A stretch of DNA of 7,434 nucleotides from Candidatus Bathyarchaeota archaeon. GTDB taxonomy: Archaea > Thermoproteota > Bathyarchaeia > Bathyarchaeales > SOJC01. Positions 1 to 5,229 of the stretch are shown one piece after another (position 1 is the stretch's first letter; every line of letters starts with the position of its first letter). Position numbers and translations under genes: made by a program. Where the stretch lies: assembly GCA_030641425.1 (NCBI GenBank), contig DAOWHM010000036.1, forward strand, positions 1 to 7,434, in the 5' to 3' direction. The notes beneath the pieces are model-generated. The model made no database searches. It was not told the origin of the DNA and saw only the letters and a program-made list of their open reading frames with translations.

Positions 1-1
1 A

Positions 2-292
2 ATTGTAGTTGTGGATTCTGAAAATATGCTAAACTTCTCAATTATTGATTCTGACCAAAACCCTATTCAAAGCTACCATGATGTGGGCTCAAGAAATTTT
101 CAATTTACAACTCTGAAATCAGGCGTCTATGTGCTGCAATTTGTCGCCGTAGAGGCCAAGCAAGTGACTCTTAACTACGACGTACAACATTATATCTTCG
201 GTTTTCCCCAAGAATACGTCCTTGTCTTCATCGTAGTAGGTCTGGCAATCTGCGCTGTCGCTGTCTTTACAGTTCTTTCACCAAAACCTTAA
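2..292 (+). CDS. C-terminal part of a membrane-anchored p24/GOLD-like protein (5' partial)
   Basis: The reading frame is open from the first bases of the window to a TAA at 290-292, so the gene almost certainly begins outside. A GTG at 11 could serve as a start but would leave a fragment with no signal peptide. The visible 96 residues alternate short beta-type stretches (FSIIDSD, NFQFTTLKSGVYVLQFVA, VTLNYDV) and end in one hydrophobic helix (about YVLVFIVVGLAICAVAVFTVL) with a very short KP tail. This is the arrangement of an extracytoplasmic beta-sandwich on a C-terminal membrane anchor. The F-x-F...G-x-Y-x-L-x-F pattern resembles the GOLD domain of emp24/p24-type proteins, but this is recognition from memory and the family is uncertain. 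The next gene on the same strand starts about 53 bases downstream, so the two may be cotranscribed. Confidence 0.7.
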   Translation: MVVVDSENMLNFSIIDSDQNPIQSYHDVGSRNFQFTTLKSGVYVLQFVAVEAKQVTLNYDVQHYIFGFPQEYVLVFIVVGLAICAVAVFTVLSPKP

Positions 293-345
293 AGAAAGAT
301 GATCAGACTGCAATAAGAAAAAAGCTTAAGTTCTCCTGGAAATCA

Positions 346-855
346 ATGCTGAAAGTCATGAATATTATTGAACAAAACCAGAGGAGATTGAACGACGCAC
401 GAGGATATAGTGAAGTATGGCAAATCGTTAAGGACAACGTAAGTGTTGTTCTGAGGAAGCACAGACGAGGGATGATGCTCTTCCTTGACGATTTACCTCT
501 CAGACTCGGAGCATACCATCCGCTAGGAACAAACAACATTGTATTAAACCGTGCTCTCACCCAAATAGTGAAGGCTACTACAAAATCTCAGAAGCTGCTA
601 AACGCCTTCATCTATACGTTGCTGCTACATGAATATATCCATGCCTTAGGATATGTACGAGAGGCAGAAGTACGACCCCTAGTGCACAAGGTAACAAAGA
701 ATTGCCTAGGTCAAGACCATGTTGCCACACGACTTGCGAAGTTGGGCCCTTGGTCTTTACTTAGAAGACTTCCATTAGATGCCTTGAAGGTACAGAAGCG
801 AGTAATGGAGATTGTGAAGAACTTTGAAACCACTGATGAGAAATATATAATATAA
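346..855 (+). CDS. Small putative zinc metalloprotease with HEYIH motif
   Basis: This 169-residue soluble protein has a zincin-type HExxH motif, H95-E-Y-I-H99, in a hydrophobic helix (LLLHEYIHALG). Acidic residues follow at E106 and E108 and could supply the third zinc ligand. Histidines H114 and H125 are also close by. The upstream block LRKHRRGMMLFLDDLP and GAYHPLGTNNIVLNRAL (residues 37-71) looks highly constrained and matches my memory of an uncharacterised archaeal family of about this length. No signal peptide or membrane span is visible, so it is probably cytoplasmic; peptidase activity is inferred only. The ATG at 346 has a weak GGA five bases upstream, and a second ATG at 358 is an alternative start. 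The frame is open further upstream but contains no better start codon. It follows the membrane-anchored gene by 53 bases and may share its transcript. Confidence 0.85.
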   Translation: MLKVMNIIEQNQRRLNDARGYSEVWQIVKDNVSVVLRKHRRGMMLFLDDLPLRLGAYHPLGTNNIVLNRALTQIVKATTKSQKLLNAFIYTLLLHEYIHALGYVREAEVRPLVHKVTKNCLGQDHVATRLAKLGPWSLLRRLPLDALKVQKRVMEIVKNFETTDEKYII

Positions 856-856
856 T
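838..856 (+). promoter_or_regulatory. AT-rich box A-like stretch
   Basis: The last codons and stop of the HEYIH gene form an almost pure A/T tract (aaatatataatataat, 841-856) that resembles an archaeal TATA box. A start site about 26 bases downstream would fall near 875, leaving a leader of about 90 bases before the zinc-ribbon gene. It may simply reflect the codons for KYII, so support is weak. Confidence 0.2.
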
Positions 857-913
857 GAGATTATAACTTCGGTGTGATGATTAAACGAGTTTTTAGGCAC
901 TTCACTTTGGCCC

Positions 914-927
914 AAAAGATTTAAGAA
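914..927 (+). promoter_or_regulatory. Candidate promoter of the zinc-ribbon gene (BRE plus TATA)
   Basis: The sequence aaaagatttaagaa reads as a purine-rich BRE-like part followed by a box A-like TTTAAGA at 920-926. Transcription would begin near 949, about 20 bases ahead of the preferred TTG start at 969 and just before its ribosome-binding site. The match to the archaeal consensus is partial. Confidence 0.3.
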
Positions 928-968
928 CAGGGACTGCAGAAAGCTGTGTTTTGTTGGAGAGAGATACG

Positions 969-1304
969 TTGGTTTACTGCCCAGAGTGCGGAACCAAGAA
1001 TAAGGATGATGCAGAAACCTGTTCGAGCTGTCAAGCATCTCTAGGAGCAGTTACTCCACGAAGGCACCCTTCACGAAACGGATGCTTCGGACCCCGCAAA
1101 AACCATCGCTCAGAAGATGAATGTTTCGGGCTCCCAAATGGAGGAGCTATAGCTGGTATAATATTTGGGCTCATAATAGTGATCATTGGACTAGCTATAC
1201 TCTCAGAATCGCTAATCTGGGACTACCTATGGGCTCTAATAATAGTTATTCTTGGAATATCAATCATCACGGGGGCTCTCTACGGGATACGCCGAGAATA
1301 CTGA
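969..1304 (+). CDS. Zinc-ribbon protein with two membrane segments
   Basis: The protein begins with a short zinc ribbon, C4-P-E-C7 and C18-S-S-C21, as in many archaeal zinc-ribbon proteins starting MVYCPxCGTKN. A basic, low-complexity linker (residues 30-50) follows, then two hydrophobic helices at about 59-78 and 87-106 and a charged RREY end. I chose TTG at 969 because GGAGAGA at 956-962 lies six bases before it and the zinc ribbon then starts at residue 2. TTG at 951 or 954 would add a few residues but would place this ribosome site inside the gene. The function is unknown: the ribbon probably binds structural zinc on the cytoplasmic face, with the helices forming a membrane hairpin. The 3' end overlaps the convergent minus-strand gene by 25 bases. 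Confidence 0.85.
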   Translation: MVYCPECGTKNKDDAETCSSCQASLGAVTPRRHPSRNGCFGPRKNHRSEDECFGLPNGGAIAGIIFGLIIVIIGLAILSESLIWDYLWALIIVILGISIITGALYGIRREY

Positions 1305-2245
1305 GGTTCTCCATCCTTTCGTCTCACATGTTTACAGCCTCGCTTAGGGCAAGCACTGCAAATTTGCGCGTGGTCCAGATGCGAGAGCGAGATTCTAGTG
1401 AACACCCAAAAAACACTTAATGCAATCAAATATATGTCAACGTACAAACTCTCTAAAGCTGTGTCAACTCCTAAAAGGAGCAAGAAAGAACCAAAAACAA
1501 AAAACACATTTACAATCATATGAACTTGGCTACTTCCCCAGTTGAAGAAGTGATATTGAAGCAACCCACAGCAGACTCCTGCGGCACCAATCCATAATAT
1601 AAAATGATAATCTGGTGGAAGATACAGATTTGTAAAGAAGTATAATGTGACTCCGAATAAGGAGAGAATAGCCCCGACGACTAACCCTGTGCACCCAGCG
1701 CAATACATTTTCTCACCCACTTGGAATGTATGAGCTTCAAATTCTCCGCAACTAGGATGATGCCCCAAGAATATTGTTTCATCCTCCACTGCCAGACTCG
1801 TTGATGGAGTTTTTCTGAAGTGAAATATGCCTAAACACTTTGAGGGAAACACTCCTGCGAAGATTCCTAAAATGCAAACTAGGCTGAACAGAGTGCCTAC
1901 AACGGGTTTCCGCCAAAAAAGAGTTTCCGGCATCGGGGAAGTAGACACCTCTACTGCAATGATCAGAAAAAGCCCTAGAAGAGAGAAAGCTAAGCATAGC
2001 GTGGCAGTGAGGTTATGAGTTAAATTTGAGACGAACACCTTTACGTTCCCAAACGACATAAGCACAGATTCTACAGCATTTATACAGGAATAATGGATCT
2101 CTTGCTCTTTCTTGTAAATGGAAACGTTCTTAGAGTGACTTTTATTCCTTCCAGATAACTCTTGTTGGGGGGTCAGAACTTGAAAATTGGACATTTTCAA
2201 TGAAGGTTTTTGCCAATGACTTGTCAAAACTATCTCTTGCGACAT
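1280..2245 (-). CDS. Polytopic membrane protein with HHPxC/CxxC and C-terminal Cys-His motifs (DUF2085-like)
   Basis: This is a 321-residue protein with about six hydrophobic segments, near residues 78-99, 114-135, 185-206, 214-231, 242-261 and 267-285. Between the second and third lies a Cys/His-rich loop, H162-H163-P-S-C166, H172 and C182-A-G-C185-T-G, which leads directly into a helix. A second cluster, H289, H292, C296, C299 and C304, sits just after the last helix. The C-A-x-C-T-G motif at the start of a membrane helix recalls DUF2085 membrane proteins; the relationship is not certain and no biochemical role is known to me. Metal binding is inferred from the spacing of the cysteines and histidines. 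The first 75 or so residues are polar and less family-like, so a later start (for example M18 or M63) is possible. TTG at 2248 immediately precedes the ATG used here. No ribosome site is seen, consistent with a nearly leaderless transcript from the TATA-like site at 2276-2293. Confidence 0.8.
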   Translation of the reverse strand: MSQEIVLTSHWQKPSLKMSNFQVLTPQQELSGRNKSHSKNVSIYKKEQEIHYSCINAVESVLMSFGNVKVFVSNLTHNLTATLCLAFSLLGLFLIIAVEVSTSPMPETLFWRKPVVGTLFSLVCILGIFAGVFPSKCLGIFHFRKTPSTSLAVEDETIFLGHHPSCGEFEAHTFQVGEKMYCAGCTGLVVGAILSLFGVTLYFFTNLYLPPDYHFILWIGAAGVCCGLLQYHFFNWGSSQVHMIVNVFFVFGSFLLLLGVDTALESLYVDIYLIALSVFWVFTRISLSHLDHAQICSACPKRGCKHVRRKDGEPQYSRRIP

Positions 2246-2275
2246 CAACGCTGTATCGAGTTATTGAGGAGGATT

Positions 2276-2293
2276 TCCAATAAATGTCTTTTT
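2276..2293 (-). promoter_or_regulatory. Candidate promoter of the HHPxC membrane protein gene
   Basis: Read on the minus strand, this stretch is AAAAAGACATTTATTGG: a purine-rich BRE-like segment followed by a TATA-like ATTTATT. A start site 26 bases downstream would lie near 2256, only about ten bases before the ATG at 2245. That would explain the lack of a Shine-Dalgarno sequence. Cotranscription with the gene upstream at 2322-2654 is the alternative. Confidence 0.3.
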
Positions 2294-2321
2294 GGACTTA
2301 TGGAGTTGACATCGCCTGAGT

Positions 2322-2654
2322 TTATTGAGGGATTAATGTCTTGAATCGATCAATGAAATTGGTTGAGTAACCTACTGCTTCTTGAATTGACTCCAGATCT
2401 GAGTGGAGGTTCTTTAATATCTGTTCTTCTAGTGGTGTTGCTCCGGTGTTGAGGTATTCTTGGATTGCGTGACAGAAGGAATCGAGTTTCTCTGGAATCT
2501 CGTCCTTCTTTATTGAGTAATCCTTCTCCAAATAGAAGTAGATTGCATTTGCTGCAGCGGAACCGAGTACTTGGTTGAGGGTTTTGTATACAGATTCACT
2601 GACGACTTTTTCATATTCTTCGTTATATTTGCTTGGGTTTGATTGTGGCAGCAT
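2322..2654 (-). CDS. Small acidic helical protein, possibly NitrOD5-like
   Basis: This predicted 110-residue soluble protein is mostly helical. Its recognisable part is residues 16-87: a helix ending VLGSAAANAIYFYLEKDYSIKKDEIPEK, then SFCHAIQEYLNTGATPLEEQILKNLHSDL. The order (helix with LG and a YFYLE stretch, DEIPEK turn, second helix, G-x-x-x-LE-x-x-I) resembles the small archaeal domain I know as NitrOD5, also found attached to sensor proteins. That match is from memory and tentative; no function is established. I chose the ATG at 2654 because GGAG lies nine bases upstream at 2663-2666; a TTG at 2669 would extend it by five residues but has no ribosome site. It lies 76 bases upstream of the HHPxC gene on the same strand and could be its operon partner. 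Confidence 0.75.
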   Translation of the reverse strand: MLPQSNPSKYNEEYEKVVSESVYKTLNQVLGSAAANAIYFYLEKDYSIKKDEIPEKLDSFCHAIQEYLNTGATPLEEQILKNLHSDLESIQEAVGYSTNFIDRFKTLIPQ

Positions 2655-2697
2655 CTGTGGTGACTCCAACTCTGCAAGATTAAAAGCGTGTATTACG

Positions 2698-2708
2698 ATT
2701 TAATAAAT
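2698..2708 (-). promoter_or_regulatory. Candidate TATA box for the small helical protein gene
   Basis: The minus strand reads ATTTATTAAAT, close to an archaeal box A, with AATAAG-type purines just upstream. Initiation about 26 bases downstream falls near 2676, giving a leader of about 20 bases that contains the GGAG ribosome site for the ATG at 2654. This geometry favours that start over the TTG at 2669. Confidence 0.4.
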
Positions 2709-2821
2709 CTTATTGCCTAAATGTCCAACAAAAATACAAGTCAGTAAGGTGACATACAATATCGTAAATCAACAAGTCCAACAGTTTCTATATCTCTAAG
2801 AACAACATTTTTTTCTTACGC

Positions 2822-2850
2822 ATCTTAATTGCAAATGATTACATTAAGAT
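2822..2850. promoter_or_regulatory. Inverted repeat (ATCTTAAT / ATTAAGAT) in divergent intergenic region
   Basis: ATCTTAAT at 2822-2829 is the exact reverse complement of ATTAAGAT at 2843-2850, separated by 13 bases. The half-site centres are 21 bases apart, about two helical turns, as expected for a dimeric DNA-binding protein on one face. It lies 20 bases upstream of the TATA-like stretch of the GTPase gene. No regulator is identifiable, and an AT-rich coincidence is possible. Confidence 0.3.
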
Positions 2851-2867
2851 ATGAGCTACAAATGAAG

Positions 2868-2878
2868 CCTTTATTAGA
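2868..2878 (+). promoter_or_regulatory. Candidate promoter of the GTPase-led operon
   Basis: TTTATTAG at 2870-2877 is the best TATA-like stretch before the GTPase gene. A start about 26 bases downstream would lie near 2900, giving a leader of roughly ten bases. The absence of a Shine-Dalgarno before 2911 fits such near-leaderless initiation. The match is modest. Confidence 0.3.
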
Positions 2879-2910
2879 TTCCAATAGAAGCATGTTTAGA
2901 GTCGTCCGAA

Positions 2911-4143
2911 ATGACAATTAGGAAACAGCACCCATATGCAATCGGGATTGTTGGCAAACCTAATGTTGGCAAATCTACCTTCTTCTCTGCTGCTACATTA
3001 GCACCTGCAGAAATCGCCAATTATCCATTTACAACAATACGACCGAATCGTGGAGTAGGTTACGTTCGAACACCCTGTGTACATACAGAATTTAACGTGC
3101 AGGATAATCCCGGTAATTCATTATGCAAGAATGGAATCCGTTTAATTCCAGTTGAGTTGATTGATTGCGCTGGGTTAGTGCCAGGGGCTTGGAAAGGAAG
3201 AGGTTTGGGGAATCAATTCTTAGACGAGATTCGAAAAGCCGATGCGCTTATTCATATCGTAGATGCCGCTGGAGCCACAGACATTGAAGGCCAGCAATGT
3301 AAACCTGGAACCCACAATCCATTGGAAGATGTACGATTCCTCGAAGTGGAAATCGCGATGTGGATCGCTCGGATTTTAAGGCGAGATTGGGCCAGAATGA
3401 CGAGAACTATTGAATCAGGAGGCAAGGAAAGATTGGTTAATCAACTTGAAGACAAGCTAACTGGTCTATCCATCAAGCGGGAACATATCATTGAAGCAAT
3501 CAGAAGAACTGAGCTGAATCCCGAGAAGCCTAGCTCGTGGAGTGAGGAAGACATTACAAAGTTTGCAGATGGCTTACGCAGAGCTGCAAAGCCTATGTTA
3601 ATAGCAGCGAACAAAATAGATCTACCAACAGCTGAACCCAACTTAGAAAGATTAAGACAACAAGATTATTATGTAGTACCATGTAGTGCGGAAGCTGAAC
3701 TTGCAGTACGTAGAGCAGCTGAAAAGAACTGGATAGATTATACTCCGGGCGACTGCAACTTTGACATATTGAAATCCGAAGCGTTGACTGAAACGCAGTT
3801 GAATGCTCTTAAAACAATAAAGGAGAGAATTCTAGCTCCTTTTGGAGCGACGGGAGTTCAAGAAGCTATAAACGCGGCTTATTTTAAGCTTCTAAACTGC
3901 ATAGTTGTCTATCCCGTTGAGGATATCGAGAAACTCTCAAATCATAAGGGGGAAGTGCTGCCAGACGCCTACATTGTTCCTTATGGAACAACTGCGCGCC
4001 AACTTGCCTATCTTATACATACCGAACTTGGCGATAGCTTCATCTATGCCATAGAAGCTCGCGTGAAGACAAGAGTTGGAGAAGACTACAAATTGAAAGA
4101 CAGAGATGTCATAAGTATCGTTAGCGCCAAGAAACGATCATAA
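2911..4143 (+). CDS. Ygr210/YchF-family GTPase with C-terminal TGS domain
   Basis: This 410-residue translation-associated GTPase of the OBG superfamily belongs to the archaeal/fungal Ygr210 branch near YchF, and its length is normal for the family. The G motifs are intact: P-loop G15-KPNVGKS-T23, switch I NYPFTTIRPN (37-46), Walker B/G3 D85-C-A-G88 followed by the LVPGAWKGRGLG switch II region, and G4 N234-K-I-D237. A helical insert lies at about 140-225. The C-terminal TGS domain spans about 330-407 (VVYPVEDIE, AYIVPYGTTARQLA, KDRDVISIV). Proteins of this group bind ribosomes in other organisms; the exact archaeal role is unsettled. Database names such as 'redox-regulated ATPase YchF' may not fit, because the canonical NKxD motif implies guanine specificity. 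The ATG at 2911 is the only usual start between the upstream in-frame stop and the P-loop; it leaves a nine-residue extension before the core. It heads the same-strand gene run. Confidence 0.95.
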   Translation: MTIRKQHPYAIGIVGKPNVGKSTFFSAATLAPAEIANYPFTTIRPNRGVGYVRTPCVHTEFNVQDNPGNSLCKNGIRLIPVELIDCAGLVPGAWKGRGLGNQFLDEIRKADALIHIVDAAGATDIEGQQCKPGTHNPLEDVRFLEVEIAMWIARILRRDWARMTRTIESGGKERLVNQLEDKLTGLSIKREHIIEAIRRTELNPEKPSSWSEEDITKFADGLRRAAKPMLIAANKIDLPTAEPNLERLRQQDYYVVPCSAEAELAVRRAAEKNWIDYTPGDCNFDILKSEALTETQLNALKTIKERILAPFGATGVQEAINAAYFKLLNCIVVYPVEDIEKLSNHKGEVLPDAYIVPYGTTARQLAYLIHTELGDSFIYAIEARVKTRVGEDYKLKDRDVISIVSAKKRS

Positions 4144-4225
4144 AATCAAACTGCCTAATCCGCTCGTTAAGAAACAAAAATTCAAGTGGTTCGAATAATT
4201 GGTTCATCGATAAGAGGCCAAAAGA

Positions 4226-4501
4226 ATGAAGAGAACCTCTAAGATCTCTATCGAACTCCCTTCAAAAAGGATGGTAGAAATTCTTCTGAAGGCGTTGCTT
4301 CCAGAGACACGAAGGTCAGTAACATCTAGATCGAAAGTTTTTGTAGAAGGAATTGGCAAACGGCTCGTGATAAAAGTTCAAGCAAAGGATCTAACAGCTC
4401 TTCGAGCGACGCTCAATTCTTATCTCAGATGGGTTACTCTCATTGTTGATATATGCCGGGCTACTGAGCAAACTAAAGCAGATCAGTGTGAGAACACTTA
4501 A
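4226..4501 (+). CDS. pcc1: KEOPS complex subunit Pcc1
   Basis: This 91-residue protein matches Pcc1, the small dimerising subunit of the KEOPS complex. In archaea KEOPS (with Kae1, Bud32 and Cgi121) makes the t6A modification at position 37 of ANN-decoding tRNAs in the cytoplasm. The family pattern is clear: an N-terminal strand ISIELPS, helix with ALLPE (residues 23-27), a SRSKVFVE strand, and the signature AKDLTALRATLNSYLRW (53-69) in the long second helix. Length is typical. A ribosome site AGAGG at 4213-4217 stands eight bases before the ATG. The gene follows the GTPase by 82 bases and precedes prefoldin beta by 57, the order commonly seen for pcc1 and pfdB in archaea. No other KEOPS subunit is present in the window. 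Confidence 0.92.
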   Translation: MKRTSKISIELPSKRMVEILLKALLPETRRSVTSRSKVFVEGIGKRLVIKVQAKDLTALRATLNSYLRWVTLIVDICRATEQTKADQCENT

Positions 4502-4558
4502 TTAATACGAGGTTATATTGCTGCAGAAGACCAGTCGTTGGTAATCTGAGGAAAAGAA

Positions 4559-4939
4559 ATGAGTGAAGTGGCAAACCTTCCACCTCAAGTTCAAGAAAGG
4601 CTTCTTAGGTTACAACAAGTTCAACGCAGTCTTCAAACGGTTTTAACGCAGAAGCAACAAGTAGAACTCGAAACTAGTGAGACTGAGCAAGCTTTGACGG
4701 AGTTAGGAGCCCTCACCGAGGAAGCTGTAATCTACAGATCAATAGGTTCACTACTTGTGAAATCTGAGAAGGATAAGGTTGAAGTAGATCTAAGAGAGCG
4801 AAAGGAGCTTCTGGATACACGCGTGCAAGTACTAAATAAGCAAGAAGAAAGACTGCGTACACAGCTTAATCAACTGCAAGCAAAGTTGAGAAGAGATTTA
4901 AGCCCGGAATCATCCAGCTCCACTGTTGCTAGATCCTAG
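4559..4939 (+). CDS. pfdB: Prefoldin beta subunit
   Basis: This 126-residue protein has the prefoldin beta architecture. An N-terminal coiled coil (about 8-50, LPPQVQERLLRLQQVQRSLQ and a Gln/Glu-rich continuation) is followed by a single beta hairpin around EEAVIYRSIGSLLVKS (54-69) and a C-terminal coiled coil (about 74-112). A short Ser-rich tail ends the protein. In archaea four beta and two alpha subunits form a jellyfish-shaped hexamer that holds unfolded proteins and hands them to the group II chaperonin. The alpha subunit is not in this window. GAGGA at 4548-4552 provides a good ribosome site six to seven bases before the ATG. The stop codon lies inside the start of the next frame, implying translational coupling. 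Confidence 0.95.
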   Translation: MSEVANLPPQVQERLLRLQQVQRSLQTVLTQKQQVELETSETEQALTELGALTEEAVIYRSIGSLLVKSEKDKVEVDLRERKELLDTRVQVLNKQEERLRTQLNQLQAKLRRDLSPESSSSTVARS

Positions 4940-5210
4940 TGTTCCGGTGGACCTTTTGGACTATGTGAGTTTGCTCGCGCATGCATGCATGCAGAAAATA
5001 TCAAAGACTGCTGAGGAAACAGTGGGAAACCATGTTTTGTCAAGAGTTCCCCAACGAAGGATCTCCGTTTTAGATGTAACTTCTAAAACCAAAGAGTTTA
5101 GGTCAACAATAGTTTCGCTTGGAATTCACATGATGTTTTCGCCTTCACTAAGGGGGTGCAATCAGAGGAACCTATTGGCAAAGCGACTCTGTAAGCGTTC
5201 GAAACACTAG
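4926..5210 (+). CDS. DUF3194-like conserved archaeal protein
   Basis: The 94-residue product is recognised as DUF3194-like by its place directly after prefoldin beta and by the core AEETVGNHVLSRVPQRRISVLDVT (about 29-52), which resembles the family's usual Ala/Glu-rich helix, SKVP turn and LDVT strand. A second strand and an SP turn (FSPSLRG, 71-77) also fit. The family has no known function to me. The C-terminus (LLAKRLCKRSKH) is more basic than I expect, and the final helix seems short. A G5 run at 5152-5156 just before it could mark a frameshift, natural or from sequencing. TTG at 4926 overlaps the prefoldin gene by 14 bases and has no clear ribosome site. In-frame GTG codons at 4947 and 4965 are alternative starts. 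The stretch 4979-4992 is a perfect ATGC-unit palindrome. Confidence 0.65.
   Translation: MLDPSVPVDLLDYVSLLAHACMQKISKTAEETVGNHVLSRVPQRRISVLDVTSKTKEFRSTIVSLGIHMMFSPSLRGCNQRNLLAKRLCKRSKH
4979..4992. repeat. 14-base palindrome of ATGC units
   Basis: GCATGCATGCATGC is a perfect self-complementary sequence made of repeated ATGC units inside the 5' part of the DUF3194-like gene, where it encodes H-A-C-M. It is long for a chance palindrome but may be a simple-sequence accident. Confidence 0.5.
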
Positions 5211-5229
5211 AAGGATATTTGAGTAAGTT

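Noticed and set aside
874..880. GTGATGA, a perfect C box, possible C/D box sRNA between the HEYIH and zinc-ribbon genes
   Set aside because: No D box (CTGA) follows within the normal 50-70 bases, and no convincing C'/D' pair was found.
877..924. Short open frame of 15 codons beginning ATG
   Set aside because: No ribosome-binding site, very short, and its end overlaps the better-supported promoter of the zinc-ribbon gene.
2808..2814. Run of seven T in the divergent intergenic region as a terminator
   Set aside because: No plus-strand gene lies upstream to be terminated and there is no preceding hairpin; it is probably AT-rich promoter DNA.
4188..4196. GGTTCGAAT, identical to a tRNA T-loop core, in the gap between the GTPase and pcc1 genes
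   Set aside because: No acceptor, D or anticodon stems can be built around it, and no complementary arm is present at the expected distance.
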